Assembly: GCA_021787395.1 (NCBI GenBank)
Contig: JAJYLZ010000031.1
Coordinates: forward strand, 1-41,176
DNA from: Chloroflexota bacterium
GTDB lineage: Bacteria > Chloroflexota > Limnocylindria > Limnocylindrales > CSP1-4
DNA: 41,176 nt
Direction of reading: 5' to 3'
Notes under the pieces: generated by a model
Seen by the model: only the letters and a program-made list of their open reading frames with translations
What the model was told of the DNA's origin: nothing
The model's database searches: none
Part shown: positions 31,327 to 38,183 of the stretch, one piece after another
Position numbering within the stretch: position 1 is the stretch's first letter
Layout: the number at the start of each line of letters is the position of its first letter
Position numbers and translations under genes: made by a program

Positions 31327-32961
31327 TCAGACCTCCTCGGCCAGCCTCCGGTCCGCCAGGCTCTCCGCGGCGACACGCGACTGCGGGTGGCCCGTGACAG
31401 CTTCGAGGAACGGATCGCGGTCGAGCGCGTAGAGCACCAGGGGCGTCGTGGCCAGCACCGTGGCGGTGCGCGGCACGTCCCGGAGGAGCGCGATCTCGCC
31501 GAGGACGTCAGGGCCGCTGCGAGCGGCGATGTGGCGCCCCTGGCGCACCACGTCCACGCCACCCTCGGCCAGGATGTAGAGACGGTCTCCCCGCGCGCCC
31601 TCGCGGATCAGCGTCGCGCCGGCCGGCAGCTCCAGGCGCTCCAGGCTGGCCATGACCCGCTCCATGGCCGGCGGCGGCAGCGGCGCGAAGATCGGCAGCG
31701 ACCGGGCCAGCGCGAGCAGGCCGGGATCCGGGACGTGCGCGCCGCGCTCGACCGCCCGCAGCGGACGCCACAGCAGGGCCACGACCAGCGGGACGAGGGC
31801 CCCGGCGGCCAGCAGCGCCGCGGCGATCCCCACGGAGGCCACGAGCGCCGACGCGACGACGCTGCCGAGGGCGAGCGAGACCATGGTGAGGCTCTCGAGC
31901 ACGCCGAACACGCGGGCCATCGCGGCGGGCGGTGCGGCGCGCTGGAGCAGCGTGTTGCCCGCGACCGACGCGACGCTCCGGCCGACGCCGGTGAGGCCAA
32001 TCAGCAGCGGCGCCGTCGTCAGGGTCGGCAGCGCCCCGAGGGCGGCGACGGGTCCGCCGAACAGCGCCGACCCGGCGGCCAGCGCTGGCGTGAGGCGGCG
32101 CCGTCCGGCCAGCGACACCGCGAGGCCGGCGCCCGCGATCCCGCCCAGCCCCAAGGCGGCATTGAGGTACCCGGCCCAGCCCTGGCCGGCGTGCAGCAGG
32201 TCGATCGCGGCGGCAACCAGCAGCACGTCCAGGGCACCCACCACCACGAACATCGTGGCCAGCACCGCGATCGGCAGCCGGACGGCGGGCTCTGCCCGGA
32301 GCACCGCGAATCCGTGGAGGACCTCGCCCAGCACGGCGCGCGCAGTGAGCGGGTGCTCCGGGCCGGCCCCCGACGCGACGCGGACCTCGACGATCTGTGC
32401 CGCCGCCACGGTCAGGATCGCGCCGAACGCCGCCAGCGCGGCGGCGGGTCCGGACGCCGACAGCAGCGCGCCGGCGACGAACGGCCCCAGCAGCATGCCC
32501 AGCCCGTCGGCCAGGCCCGACACCGCGTTGGCCCCGGTGAGGGCCGCGACCGATTCGGTGACGTCGGGCAGCACCGCGAAGTGCGTGGGCCGCGTGAAGG
32601 TGATCGACGCGGAGTTCGCGGCCGCGATCGTCAGCACGAGGGCGGGCGCGGCGCCGACCACGAGGGCGGCCGACGTCGCGAGCAGCGTCACCGCCTGGAC
32701 GACGTACGCGACCAGCAGCACGCGGCCGCGCGGGAACCGGTCGCCGGCGAAGGCGCCGAGCGGCGCGGCGAGCGCGGACGGGACCATCTGGGCCACGGCC
32801 ACCAGCGCCGCGAACGGCGCTCCACCCAGCCCGTACGCGTAGACGAGCAGGACGACCCAGACGCCGTACTCGGCCACCGCGAAGCCGAGGAAGGCGGTGA
32901 CGAGCAGGCGCTGTCGGCGGTCGCGGAGCACGCCGCCAACGGTCGTGAGCCAGGTGGACAT
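31327..32961 (-). CDS. MFS transporter fused to a cyclic-nucleotide-binding domain
   Basis: 544 aa. Residues 1-405 form a 12-helix MFS domain with the cytoplasmic loop AGDRFPRGRVLL after TM2. Residues about 415-530 form a Crp-type beta-roll: an LPIFAPLPPPAMERV entry helix, GDRLYILAEGGVDV and the phosphate cassette VLGEIALLRDVPRTATV. The cassette keeps the Glu and the Arg that hold a cyclic nucleotide, so transport may be gated by one. Substrate unknown. The gene starts at ATG 32961, downstream of the hairpin element at 33025-33079. Confidence 0.9.
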   Translation of the reverse strand: MSTWLTTVGGVLRDRRQRLLVTAFLGFAVAEYGVWVVLLVYAYGLGGAPFAALVAVAQMVPSALAAPLGAFAGDRFPRGRVLLVAYVVQAVTLLATSAALVVGAAPALVLTIAAANSASITFTRPTHFAVLPDVTESVAALTGANAVSGLADGLGMLLGPFVAGALLSASGPAAALAAFGAILTVAAAQIVEVRVASGAGPEHPLTARAVLGEVLHGFAVLRAEPAVRLPIAVLATMFVVVGALDVLLVAAAIDLLHAGQGWAGYLNAALGLGGIAGAGLAVSLAGRRRLTPALAAGSALFGGPVAALGALPTLTTAPLLIGLTGVGRSVASVAGNTLLQRAAPPAAMARVFGVLESLTMVSLALGSVVASALVASVGIAAALLAAGALVPLVVALLWRPLRAVERGAHVPDPGLLALARSLPIFAPLPPPAMERVMASLERLELPAGATLIREGARGDRLYILAEGGVDVVRQGRHIAARSGPDVLGEIALLRDVPRTATVLATTPLVLYALDRDPFLEAVTGHPQSRVAAESLADRRLAEEV

Positions 32962-33024
32962 CGGGAGAGGATGACAGGAGCGCCGCGCCTGACGCTCGGC
33001 TGTGCGGCGGGCCGCAACAGGTCC

Positions 33025-33079
33025 CAGACACGAAGCGAGGCCCCGGTCCGGGGCCTCGTTCCGCGGAGGAGAGGAGGTG
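33025..33079. repeat. Dispersed hairpin element, copy A
   Basis: Begins CAGACACGAAG, then a near-perfect hairpin CGAGGCCCC (33036-33044) / GGGGCCTCG (33050-33058), and ends GGAGGAGAGGAGGTG. Copy B at 36547-36612 shares both flanks and the stem but has a longer loop. Both lie 65-80 bases after the stop of a minus-strand gene and before the start of the next one. Confidence 0.7.
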
Positions 33080-33144
33080 CCCGCATCCTGGACGGGCCAT
33101 CCTTTCGATGCGGTGACGCGCCGCGAGGTTTCGCGCGAGCGCGC

Positions 33145-34170
33145 CTACCCCCGGGTGAGCGCGAGCGCGGCGATGGCCGCAAGGCCGCCAACCACGGCGT
33201 ACCTCCATGCGTCGCGGACGTGCTCCGCGGCCGGCAAGTGGACGCCCTGTCGGTGCGCTCCTGCCCGGACCAGCATCGTGGCAGCTGACCCGTGCGGCGT
33301 CGCGACCGCCACGACGTTGGTCCCGACCAGATAGGCGACCACCACGGACGGGCTCACGTGGCCGAGCCAGACGGCGCCCAGGGCGGCCGCCGGAAGATTG
33401 TTGACAAGCGCCGCGGCCGTCCCGCCGACAACGAGGGCCTCGGCGAGTCCAGACGCGCCACCGCCAGGATGCGGCAGGGCCTCTGCCCAGCTTGAGAGCG
33501 GGCCGTACAGCGCGGCGGCGGCCGCCACCAGCAGCAGTGCGCCGATCGGCAGGCTTCGGACGACGTCCCGGGGGCGAGCCCTGCCCGCAGCGACCACGCC
33601 CGCGGTGAGCAGCCCGCTCGCCGCGGCGAAGGGCAGCGCCATGTCCAGCCCGAGGAGCCCGAACGCGATCGCCCCGCCGGCCCCGGCGGCCGCCACCAGT
33701 CCCGCCACTCGCGCGGGCGCCAAGGCCTCGCCAGGCACGTCGTCCGCAGCGGGCAGGTCGCCGGACCGGTGCGCCCGCCAGACCAGCATGGCCCCGACCG
33801 CGATCGCGGCCGCGAATTGGGGCGCCGCCGATGCGGCGACGTAGGACGCAAACCCGATGCCCGTTGCCCCGACCAGGACCAGGTTGGTCAGGTTGCTGAA
33901 CGGCAGGAGCAGCGAGCCGGTGTTCGCGCCCAGCATCGCAGCACCCAGATGCCAGCGCCGGGCGGGCGGGTGCCGACCGGCGGCGTCCGCGCCGACGCTG
34001 GCCCCTGCCACGGCTGCAACGTCGAGCGTGAGCAGGGCGCTCGTGCCCAGCCAGACGCCGTAGGCTGCCAGCAGGCGCGGGATGGGACGGGTCATCCGCC
34101 GCAGCTGGGCCGCGGCATAGCCGCTCCACCCGAACACTTCGAGCGCCAGGGCGAGCGGCGGCAGCACCAC
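33145..34170 (-). CDS. ArsB/NhaD-like ion permease (SLC13 superfamily), start uncertain
   Basis: 341 aa from GTG 34170, with about 9-10 helices. ArsB-type marks are the asymmetric hairpin motif NTGSLLLPFSNLTNLVLV with GIGFASYV, and the second repeat LVNNLPAAALGAVWL plus VGTNVVAVATPHGSAATML. The family exports arsenite or exchanges ions for protons. In-frame sequence before 34170 is also strongly hydrophobic (ALTGALLALAPAAASPLG, then LASPFALLVV) but offers no ATG, GTG or TTG back to the stop of the drug exporter at 34296. The true start may be an unusual codon, or the protein is N-terminally shortened. Last gene of the MarR operon. Confidence 0.78.
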   Translation of the reverse strand: MVLPPLALALEVFGWSGYAAAQLRRMTRPIPRLLAAYGVWLGTSALLTLDVAAVAGASVGADAAGRHPPARRWHLGAAMLGANTGSLLLPFSNLTNLVLVGATGIGFASYVAASAAPQFAAAIAVGAMLVWRAHRSGDLPAADDVPGEALAPARVAGLVAAAGAGGAIAFGLLGLDMALPFAAASGLLTAGVVAAGRARPRDVVRSLPIGALLLVAAAAALYGPLSSWAEALPHPGGGASGLAEALVVGGTAAALVNNLPAAALGAVWLGHVSPSVVVAYLVGTNVVAVATPHGSAATMLVRAGAHRQGVHLPAAEHVRDAWRYAVVGGLAAIAALALTRG

Positions 34171-34293
34171 TAGCAGGGCGAATGGCGACGCCAGTCGGCC
34201 GAGCGGGCTCGCGGCGGCCGGCGCCAGGGCGAGGAGCGCGCCGGTCAGCGCAGCTGCCGCGACGCGCGTCGGGGGGTGGTCCGGGCCCAGGGC

Positions 34294-36063
34294 TCAGCCC
34301 GCCTCGGGCTCGACCACGGCCTCGGCCACCGCCACCTCGAGCATCGCCTCCGCGACGGGCGCGGTGGCGTGGGAGGTGACGGCCTCGGGCTCGGGCTCGG
34401 GGCCGTTCCACCACGACGCGGCCGCCGCGCCCAGGGACACGACCGCGCAGGCGCTGAACGCCACCCGGAGGCCGTCCACGAACGGCCCGGACAGCAGCTG
34501 CGGGAAGAACGAGGTGTCGAGGATCGCGCTCCGGGTGGCCGCGGGCAGGGCCGCCAGCTGGGCGGGCGGGATCATCATGCCCATCGGGTTGTAGCCCAGG
34601 AAGGCGGCGAACAGCGCGCCGATCGGCGGGATCTGCGAGAGCGCCGCCGTCATCGGGGCCGGCAGCCCGGCCGCCGTCAGGTGGCTGGTGAGGGCGCCCG
34701 GCAGGCTGGCCGAGAGGCCCATCACCACCAGCGTGAAGATCACCGTCAGGCTGATGCTCTGGCCCACGTTGAGGAACGCCGCGCGCATGCCCGAGGCCAC
34801 GCCCCGGAACGCGGCCGGCACGGCGTTCATCACCGACGCGGTGTTGGGCGCCGCGAACACGCCCTGCGAGATGCCCAGCAGGAGCAGCAGCGCGGCGAAC
34901 ACCGGGTAGTCGAAGTTGGCCGGGATCAGCATCAGCCCCACGAACCCGGCCACCGAGAGCAGCATGCCCGCGGTGGCGAAGCCGCGGCTCCCGAACCGGT
35001 CCGAGAGGGCGCCCGAGAGGGGGCCCGAGATGAGGAAGCCCGCCGTCATCGGCAGCATGTAGATGCCGGCCCAGAGCGGCGTCTGGTCGAACGAGTAGCC
35101 GTGCTGCGGCAGCCAGATGCCCTGGAGCCACACGATCAGGATCAGCTGCAGGCCGCCGCGGGCGATCGACGACAGCGCGCCGGCGATGTTGCCGGTGGCG
35201 AACCGGCGGGTCCGGAACAGCTCCATCTTGAACAGCGGGTCGGAGACGCGCAGCTCCACGACCACGAACGCGACCAGCAGGACCAGGCCGCCCACGAGGC
35301 CGCCGACGATCCACGGGTTCGTCCAGCCCATCGCGGAGTCGCCGGACGGCTGGAGGGCGAAGTTGGAGGCGACCAGGATGGCCGACAGCCCGACGCCGAA
35401 CAGGGTCAGGCCCAGCCAGTCGAACCGCTGGTGGTGGCGGATGGTGGCCGTCTCGTGGAGCATCAGGTAGGCCCAGACCGTGCCGATCACGCCGAACGGC
35501 ACGGACACCAGGAAGATCGCGCGCCAGTCCACGGCGGCCAGCACGCCGCCCAGCAGCAGGCCGATGAAGCCGCCGGCGAGGCCCGCGATCTGGTTGACGC
35601 CCATCGCGAAGCCGCGCTGGTCGGCCGGGAAGGCGTCGGTCAGGATCGCGGCGGAGTTGGCCATCAGGAACGCGCCGCCGACCGCCTGCACCATCCGGGC
35701 GCCGATCAGCCACAGGACCGCGCCGTTGCCGGTGCCGGGCACGAGGTAGCTGGCGATCGACGCGAGCGCGAACACCAGGAAGCCGGCGTTGTACAGGCGG
35801 ACCCGGCCGAACATGTCGGAGATGCGGCCCGCGGGCACCAGCATCACCGCCAGGACGAGCGTGTAGCCCACCAGCAGCCACAGCAGGTAGTCCGTCTCGC
35901 CCGGCGCGAGCGGGTTGATGCCGATGCCCCGGAAGATGGCCGGCAGGGCGATCAGCACCGTGCTCGCGTTGAGGGAGGCCATCAGGATGCCCAGCGTGGT
36001 GTTCGACAGGGCGATCCAGCGGTAGTCGATGTGGGCGGCGCGGCGGCGCGGCGCGGGGGTCAC
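34294..36063 (-). CDS. MFS drug exporter, EmrB/QacA (DHA2, 14-TM) family
   Basis: 589 aa, GTG start 36063 overlapping the MarR stop in GTGA. Typical signs are TLGILMASLNASTVLIALPAI in TM1 (motif D1 region), LVGYTLVLAVMLVPAGRISDMFGR (motif A), GARMVQAVGGAFLMANS and GFIGLLLGGVLAA (motif C), and 14 helices. A C-terminal acidic tail ends the protein. Proton-driven export of drugs or toxic lipophiles is expected. The MarR upstream probably represses it and is released by a substrate of the pump. Confidence 0.93.
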   Translation of the reverse strand: MTPAPRRRAAHIDYRWIALSNTTLGILMASLNASTVLIALPAIFRGIGINPLAPGETDYLLWLLVGYTLVLAVMLVPAGRISDMFGRVRLYNAGFLVFALASIASYLVPGTGNGAVLWLIGARMVQAVGGAFLMANSAAILTDAFPADQRGFAMGVNQIAGLAGGFIGLLLGGVLAAVDWRAIFLVSVPFGVIGTVWAYLMLHETATIRHHQRFDWLGLTLFGVGLSAILVASNFALQPSGDSAMGWTNPWIVGGLVGGLVLLVAFVVVELRVSDPLFKMELFRTRRFATGNIAGALSSIARGGLQLILIVWLQGIWLPQHGYSFDQTPLWAGIYMLPMTAGFLISGPLSGALSDRFGSRGFATAGMLLSVAGFVGLMLIPANFDYPVFAALLLLLGISQGVFAAPNTASVMNAVPAAFRGVASGMRAAFLNVGQSISLTVIFTLVVMGLSASLPGALTSHLTAAGLPAPMTAALSQIPPIGALFAAFLGYNPMGMMIPPAQLAALPAATRSAILDTSFFPQLLSGPFVDGLRVAFSACAVVSLGAAAASWWNGPEPEPEAVTSHATAPVAEAMLEVAVAEAVVEPEAG

Positions 36064-36509
36064 GCAGGGGTCTCCTCGGTTGGGGCGGTGATGCGCTCGA
36101 GCAGGTCGGCGAAGGCGGCGCGCTCGTCCTCGTCCAGGCGCAGCAGGCGCCGCACGAGGTCGCTGTCGCGCACCACGGCGAAGCTCTCCAGGGCGGCGAA
36201 GCCGGCGGCGGACGGCCCGACCAGCGTCACGCGCCGGTCGCCGGGCTGGGCGGAGCGGTCCACGAGGCCCGCCCGCTCGAGGCGGTCGACGAGGTTGGTG
36301 GCCGACGACCGGGCGAGCCCGAGCTCGGCGCCGAGGCGGCTCACCGGGATGGCGCCGGTCAGCTCCAGCACGCGCAGCGCGTGGAGGTCGGCGAGGGCGA
36401 TGCCGTGGCGCGTCGCGACCTCCCGCTGCAGCGGCTCGACGAGGGCGGCGGCGCGGAAGAACGCCGCGAACATGCGGCGGGTGGCGGTTTCGGTGGATGT
36501 TGCTCCCAT
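36060..36509 (-). CDS. MarR family repressor
   Basis: 149 aa winged helix regulator. A dimerisation helix at both ends and the recognition region ISRL-type segment IPVSRLGAELGLARSSATNLVDRLERAGLVDR (shown in full nowhere else; about residues 54-85), then the wing DRRVTLVGPSAAG, define the family. It heads the operon with the drug exporter. Start ATG 36509 has TACAAT 7 bases upstream and lies inside one arm of a 10-base palindrome that is probably its own operator. A ligand of the pump is the likely inducer. Confidence 0.92.
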   Translation of the reverse strand: MGATSTETATRRMFAAFFRAAALVEPLQREVATRHGIALADLHALRVLELTGAIPVSRLGAELGLARSSATNLVDRLERAGLVDRSAQPGDRRVTLVGPSAAGFAALESFAVVRDSDLVRRLLRLDEDERAAFADLLERITAPTEETPA

Positions 36510-36538
36510 CGGCGGGATTGTATGTCAAATGGGAGCAA
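36500..36538 (-). promoter_or_regulatory. MarR autoregulatory operator with leaderless -10
   Basis: TTGCTCCCAT (36500-36509) and ATGGGAGCAA (36529-36538) are perfect 10-base inverted repeats 19 bases apart. The -10 hexamer TACAAT (36522-36517, minus strand) lies between them, and the MarR start codon is within the first arm. Bound repressor would block both promoter and translation start. Confidence 0.7.
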
Positions 36539-36546
36539 TCTGGCCG

Positions 36547-36612
36547 CAGACACGAAGCGAGGCCTCGGTGGTCTGATCGACCGAGGCCCCGTTCGCGAGA
36601 GGGGAGGAGGTG
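36547..36612. repeat. Dispersed hairpin element, copy B
   Basis: Same flanks as copy A (CAGACACGAAGCGAGGCC at the left, GGGGAGGAGGTG at the right). The stem is GCCTCGGT / ACCGAGGC with a 10-base loop. It lies between the MarR promoter and the membrane-sensor gene. Confidence 0.7.
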
Positions 36613-36687
36613 ACTCGTAGTCTCTGCCCGGATTCTTGGAATTGCATGACAACGCGCCGATATCACGCGACGGCGCTTCGCGCGTCG

Positions 36688-37272
36688 TCAGCCCGTCCGG
36701 GTCGCGCGGGCCTCGACCAGCCAGGCCGCGGCCAGGCACGCGACGGCGACCGCCCCGAGGGTCGCCGCGAGGCCGGCCCCCGCCAGCAGCAGGGCGCGGT
36801 CCTCGAGCCGCTCCACCTCGCGCAGCGACCGCCCCGCCATCACCGTGCCGCCGCTCCAGCGCACGGTGACCGTGGCGATGCGCACGCCGGGTGTGGGCTG
36901 CCAGGTGACGCGGTTGGGCCGGTCGGCGGCCGCGTGGTCGAGCACGCCCAGCGGGGGAACGGGGTCGGCCCCGCCCAGGAGCCCGCTGGACGCGAGCGGC
37001 GCGCCCGCCCGGTCGAACACCACGAGGAACGGCGCGAGGCTCCGGCCGACGTCCACGGTGCCGGGGCCCGTGACGCTGGCGGGGCTGGCGCCCGAGTCCA
37101 GGGCGCGGGCCGCGTCCTCGGCCATCTGGAGCTGCGGGCTGTCCGCGCCCGACCGCAGGGCCTGCTGGGCGACGACGTACACCGTCCCCGCGAGGCCGGC
37201 CGCCAGCACCGCCAGCGGCAGGAACGCGATGGCGGCGCGGAGGAGGACGCGGCGGGTGCGGGCGGTTGTCAC
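36688..37272 (-). CDS. Two-TM protein with extracytoplasmic sensor-like domain
   Basis: 194 aa from GTG 37272; a longer form from 37335 would run through a 22-base direct repeat and is less likely. One transmembrane helix lies near residues 10-32 and a second near 165-188. About 130 extracytoplasmic residues between them (SPQLQMAEDAARALDSG; FLVVFDRAGAPLASS; ATVTVRWSGGTVMAGRSL) look like the input domain of a histidine kinase, but no kinase part follows. Possibly a solo sensor or a truncated kinase. Function unknown. Confidence 0.68.
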   Translation of the reverse strand: MTTARTRRVLLRAAIAFLPLAVLAAGLAGTVYVVAQQALRSGADSPQLQMAEDAARALDSGASPASVTGPGTVDVGRSLAPFLVVFDRAGAPLASSGLLGGADPVPPLGVLDHAAADRPNRVTWQPTPGVRIATVTVRWSGGTVMAGRSLREVERLEDRALLLAGAGLAATLGAVAVACLAAAWLVEARATRTG

Positions 37273-37292
37273 GGCGGCTGGGACGCGGCGAG

Positions 37293-37351
37293 GGCCACGC
37301 GGGTGACGGGCCGCCGATGCCGCCCTGACGGCCACGCGGGTGACGGGCCGC
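37293..37351. repeat. 22-base perfect direct repeat, two copies
   Basis: Positions 37293-37314 and 37330-37351 are identical over 22 bases (begin GGCCACGCGGG, end GGGCCGC), separated by 15 bases. They lie between the membrane-sensor gene and the TetR gene. Confidence 0.75.
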
Positions 37352-37387
37352 GAGGGTCCGGCGAGGCAGGCGGAGCAGCCCGGGGCG

Positions 37388-38038
37388 TCAGCCCTCGACC
37401 GGCTGCGACACCGCCAGCAGCAGCAGCGGCAGCACCGAGCGCGCCATCGCGTCGGGGTCGGAGCCGCCGCCCTGGAGGAGCGCCCGGCGCACGGACCGCT
37501 CCACGATGGCCACCGCGGCGTCGGCGACGTCCGCGGCGGGGATCAGCAGCTCGCGGCCCCGGAACGCCGTGCCCCGCTCGATGAACTCCGCGATCCGGGC
37601 GCGGAAGCGCAGGTCGGCGTCGCGGAACGAGCGCGAGACGTCGGGCTGGCGGATGGCGTTGATCTCGAGCTCCGTCTGGAGCATCGCCACCTGCCGGTCC
37701 ACCGGGACGGCCGAGAGGATCCGCTCGATCACCGGGGCCATGCTGCCCAGGTCGTCGGGGGCGCCGTCGCCCATCTCGGCGAGCGTCAGCGCGAGGTTCG
37801 CGTCCAGGTAGGCGATGACGCGCGCGTGCTCGCGGGCCACCAGCGCGTCCACCAGGTCCGCCTTGTCGGTGAAGTTCGAGTAGAAGGCGCCGCGGGTGAA
37901 GCCCGCCCGCTCGCAGATGTCCTCGACCGACGAGCCGATGACCCCCCGCTCCGCGAACACGGCCAGCGCCGCGTCCAGGACCCGCTCGCGCGTGGCCTCG
38001 CGCCGGGCCGTCCGCGCACGCTCCGTCGTCTCGGTCAC
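37388..38038 (-). CDS. TetR/AcrR family repressor
   Basis: 216 aa, GTG start. The N-terminal helix-turn-helix is typical: RVLDAALAVFAERGVIGSS, VEDICERAGFTRGAFYSNF, TDKADLVDAL. The rest is the ligand-binding helical domain. It is divergent from the MmpL gene, with clustered GATAC/GTATC sites between, so it most likely represses the exporter and possibly itself. Confidence 0.93.
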   Translation of the reverse strand: MTETTERARTARREATRERVLDAALAVFAERGVIGSSVEDICERAGFTRGAFYSNFTDKADLVDALVAREHARVIAYLDANLALTLAEMGDGAPDDLGSMAPVIERILSAVPVDRQVAMLQTELEINAIRQPDVSRSFRDADLRFRARIAEFIERGTAFRGRELLIPAADVADAAVAIVERSVRRALLQGGGSDPDAMARSVLPLLLLAVSQPVEG

Positions 38039-38050
38039 CCGTCGAACCTC

Positions 38051-38102
38051 GATACGGTCATGTATTCGATACGTTGACGTATCCGATACACCTTCGTATC
38101 CT
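38051..38102. promoter_or_regulatory. TetR operator and sigma-70 promoter of the MmpL gene
   Basis: The plus-strand promoter is TTGACG (38074-38079), 17 bases, TATCCT (38097-38102). A 30-base imperfect palindrome with 13-base arms (38061-38073 and 38078-38090, two mismatches) covers the -35. The pentamer GATAC or its complement occurs five times (38051, 38068, 38079, 38085, 38096). Confidence 0.75.
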
Positions 38103-38183
38103 ACCGGAGCGGCAACGCCCGCCGCAACCCCGACGCACCCAGTCGCAGGCCGGCCCGTCGGTGGCCAGGCCTTGGAGGAGATC

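Noticed and set aside
34294..34296. TGA of the drug exporter as a selenocysteine or programmed readthrough site
   Set aside because: No SECIS-like hairpin seen and the tail before it is a normal acidic C-terminus; kept only as a remote option.
31508..35881. 1457-codon minus-strand open frame
   Set aside because: It runs through three real genes in a wrong frame and encodes only low-complexity residues.
37273..37335. Longer N-terminus of the membrane-sensor gene
   Set aside because: It would translate through the 22-base direct repeat and has no ribosome binding site or conserved features.
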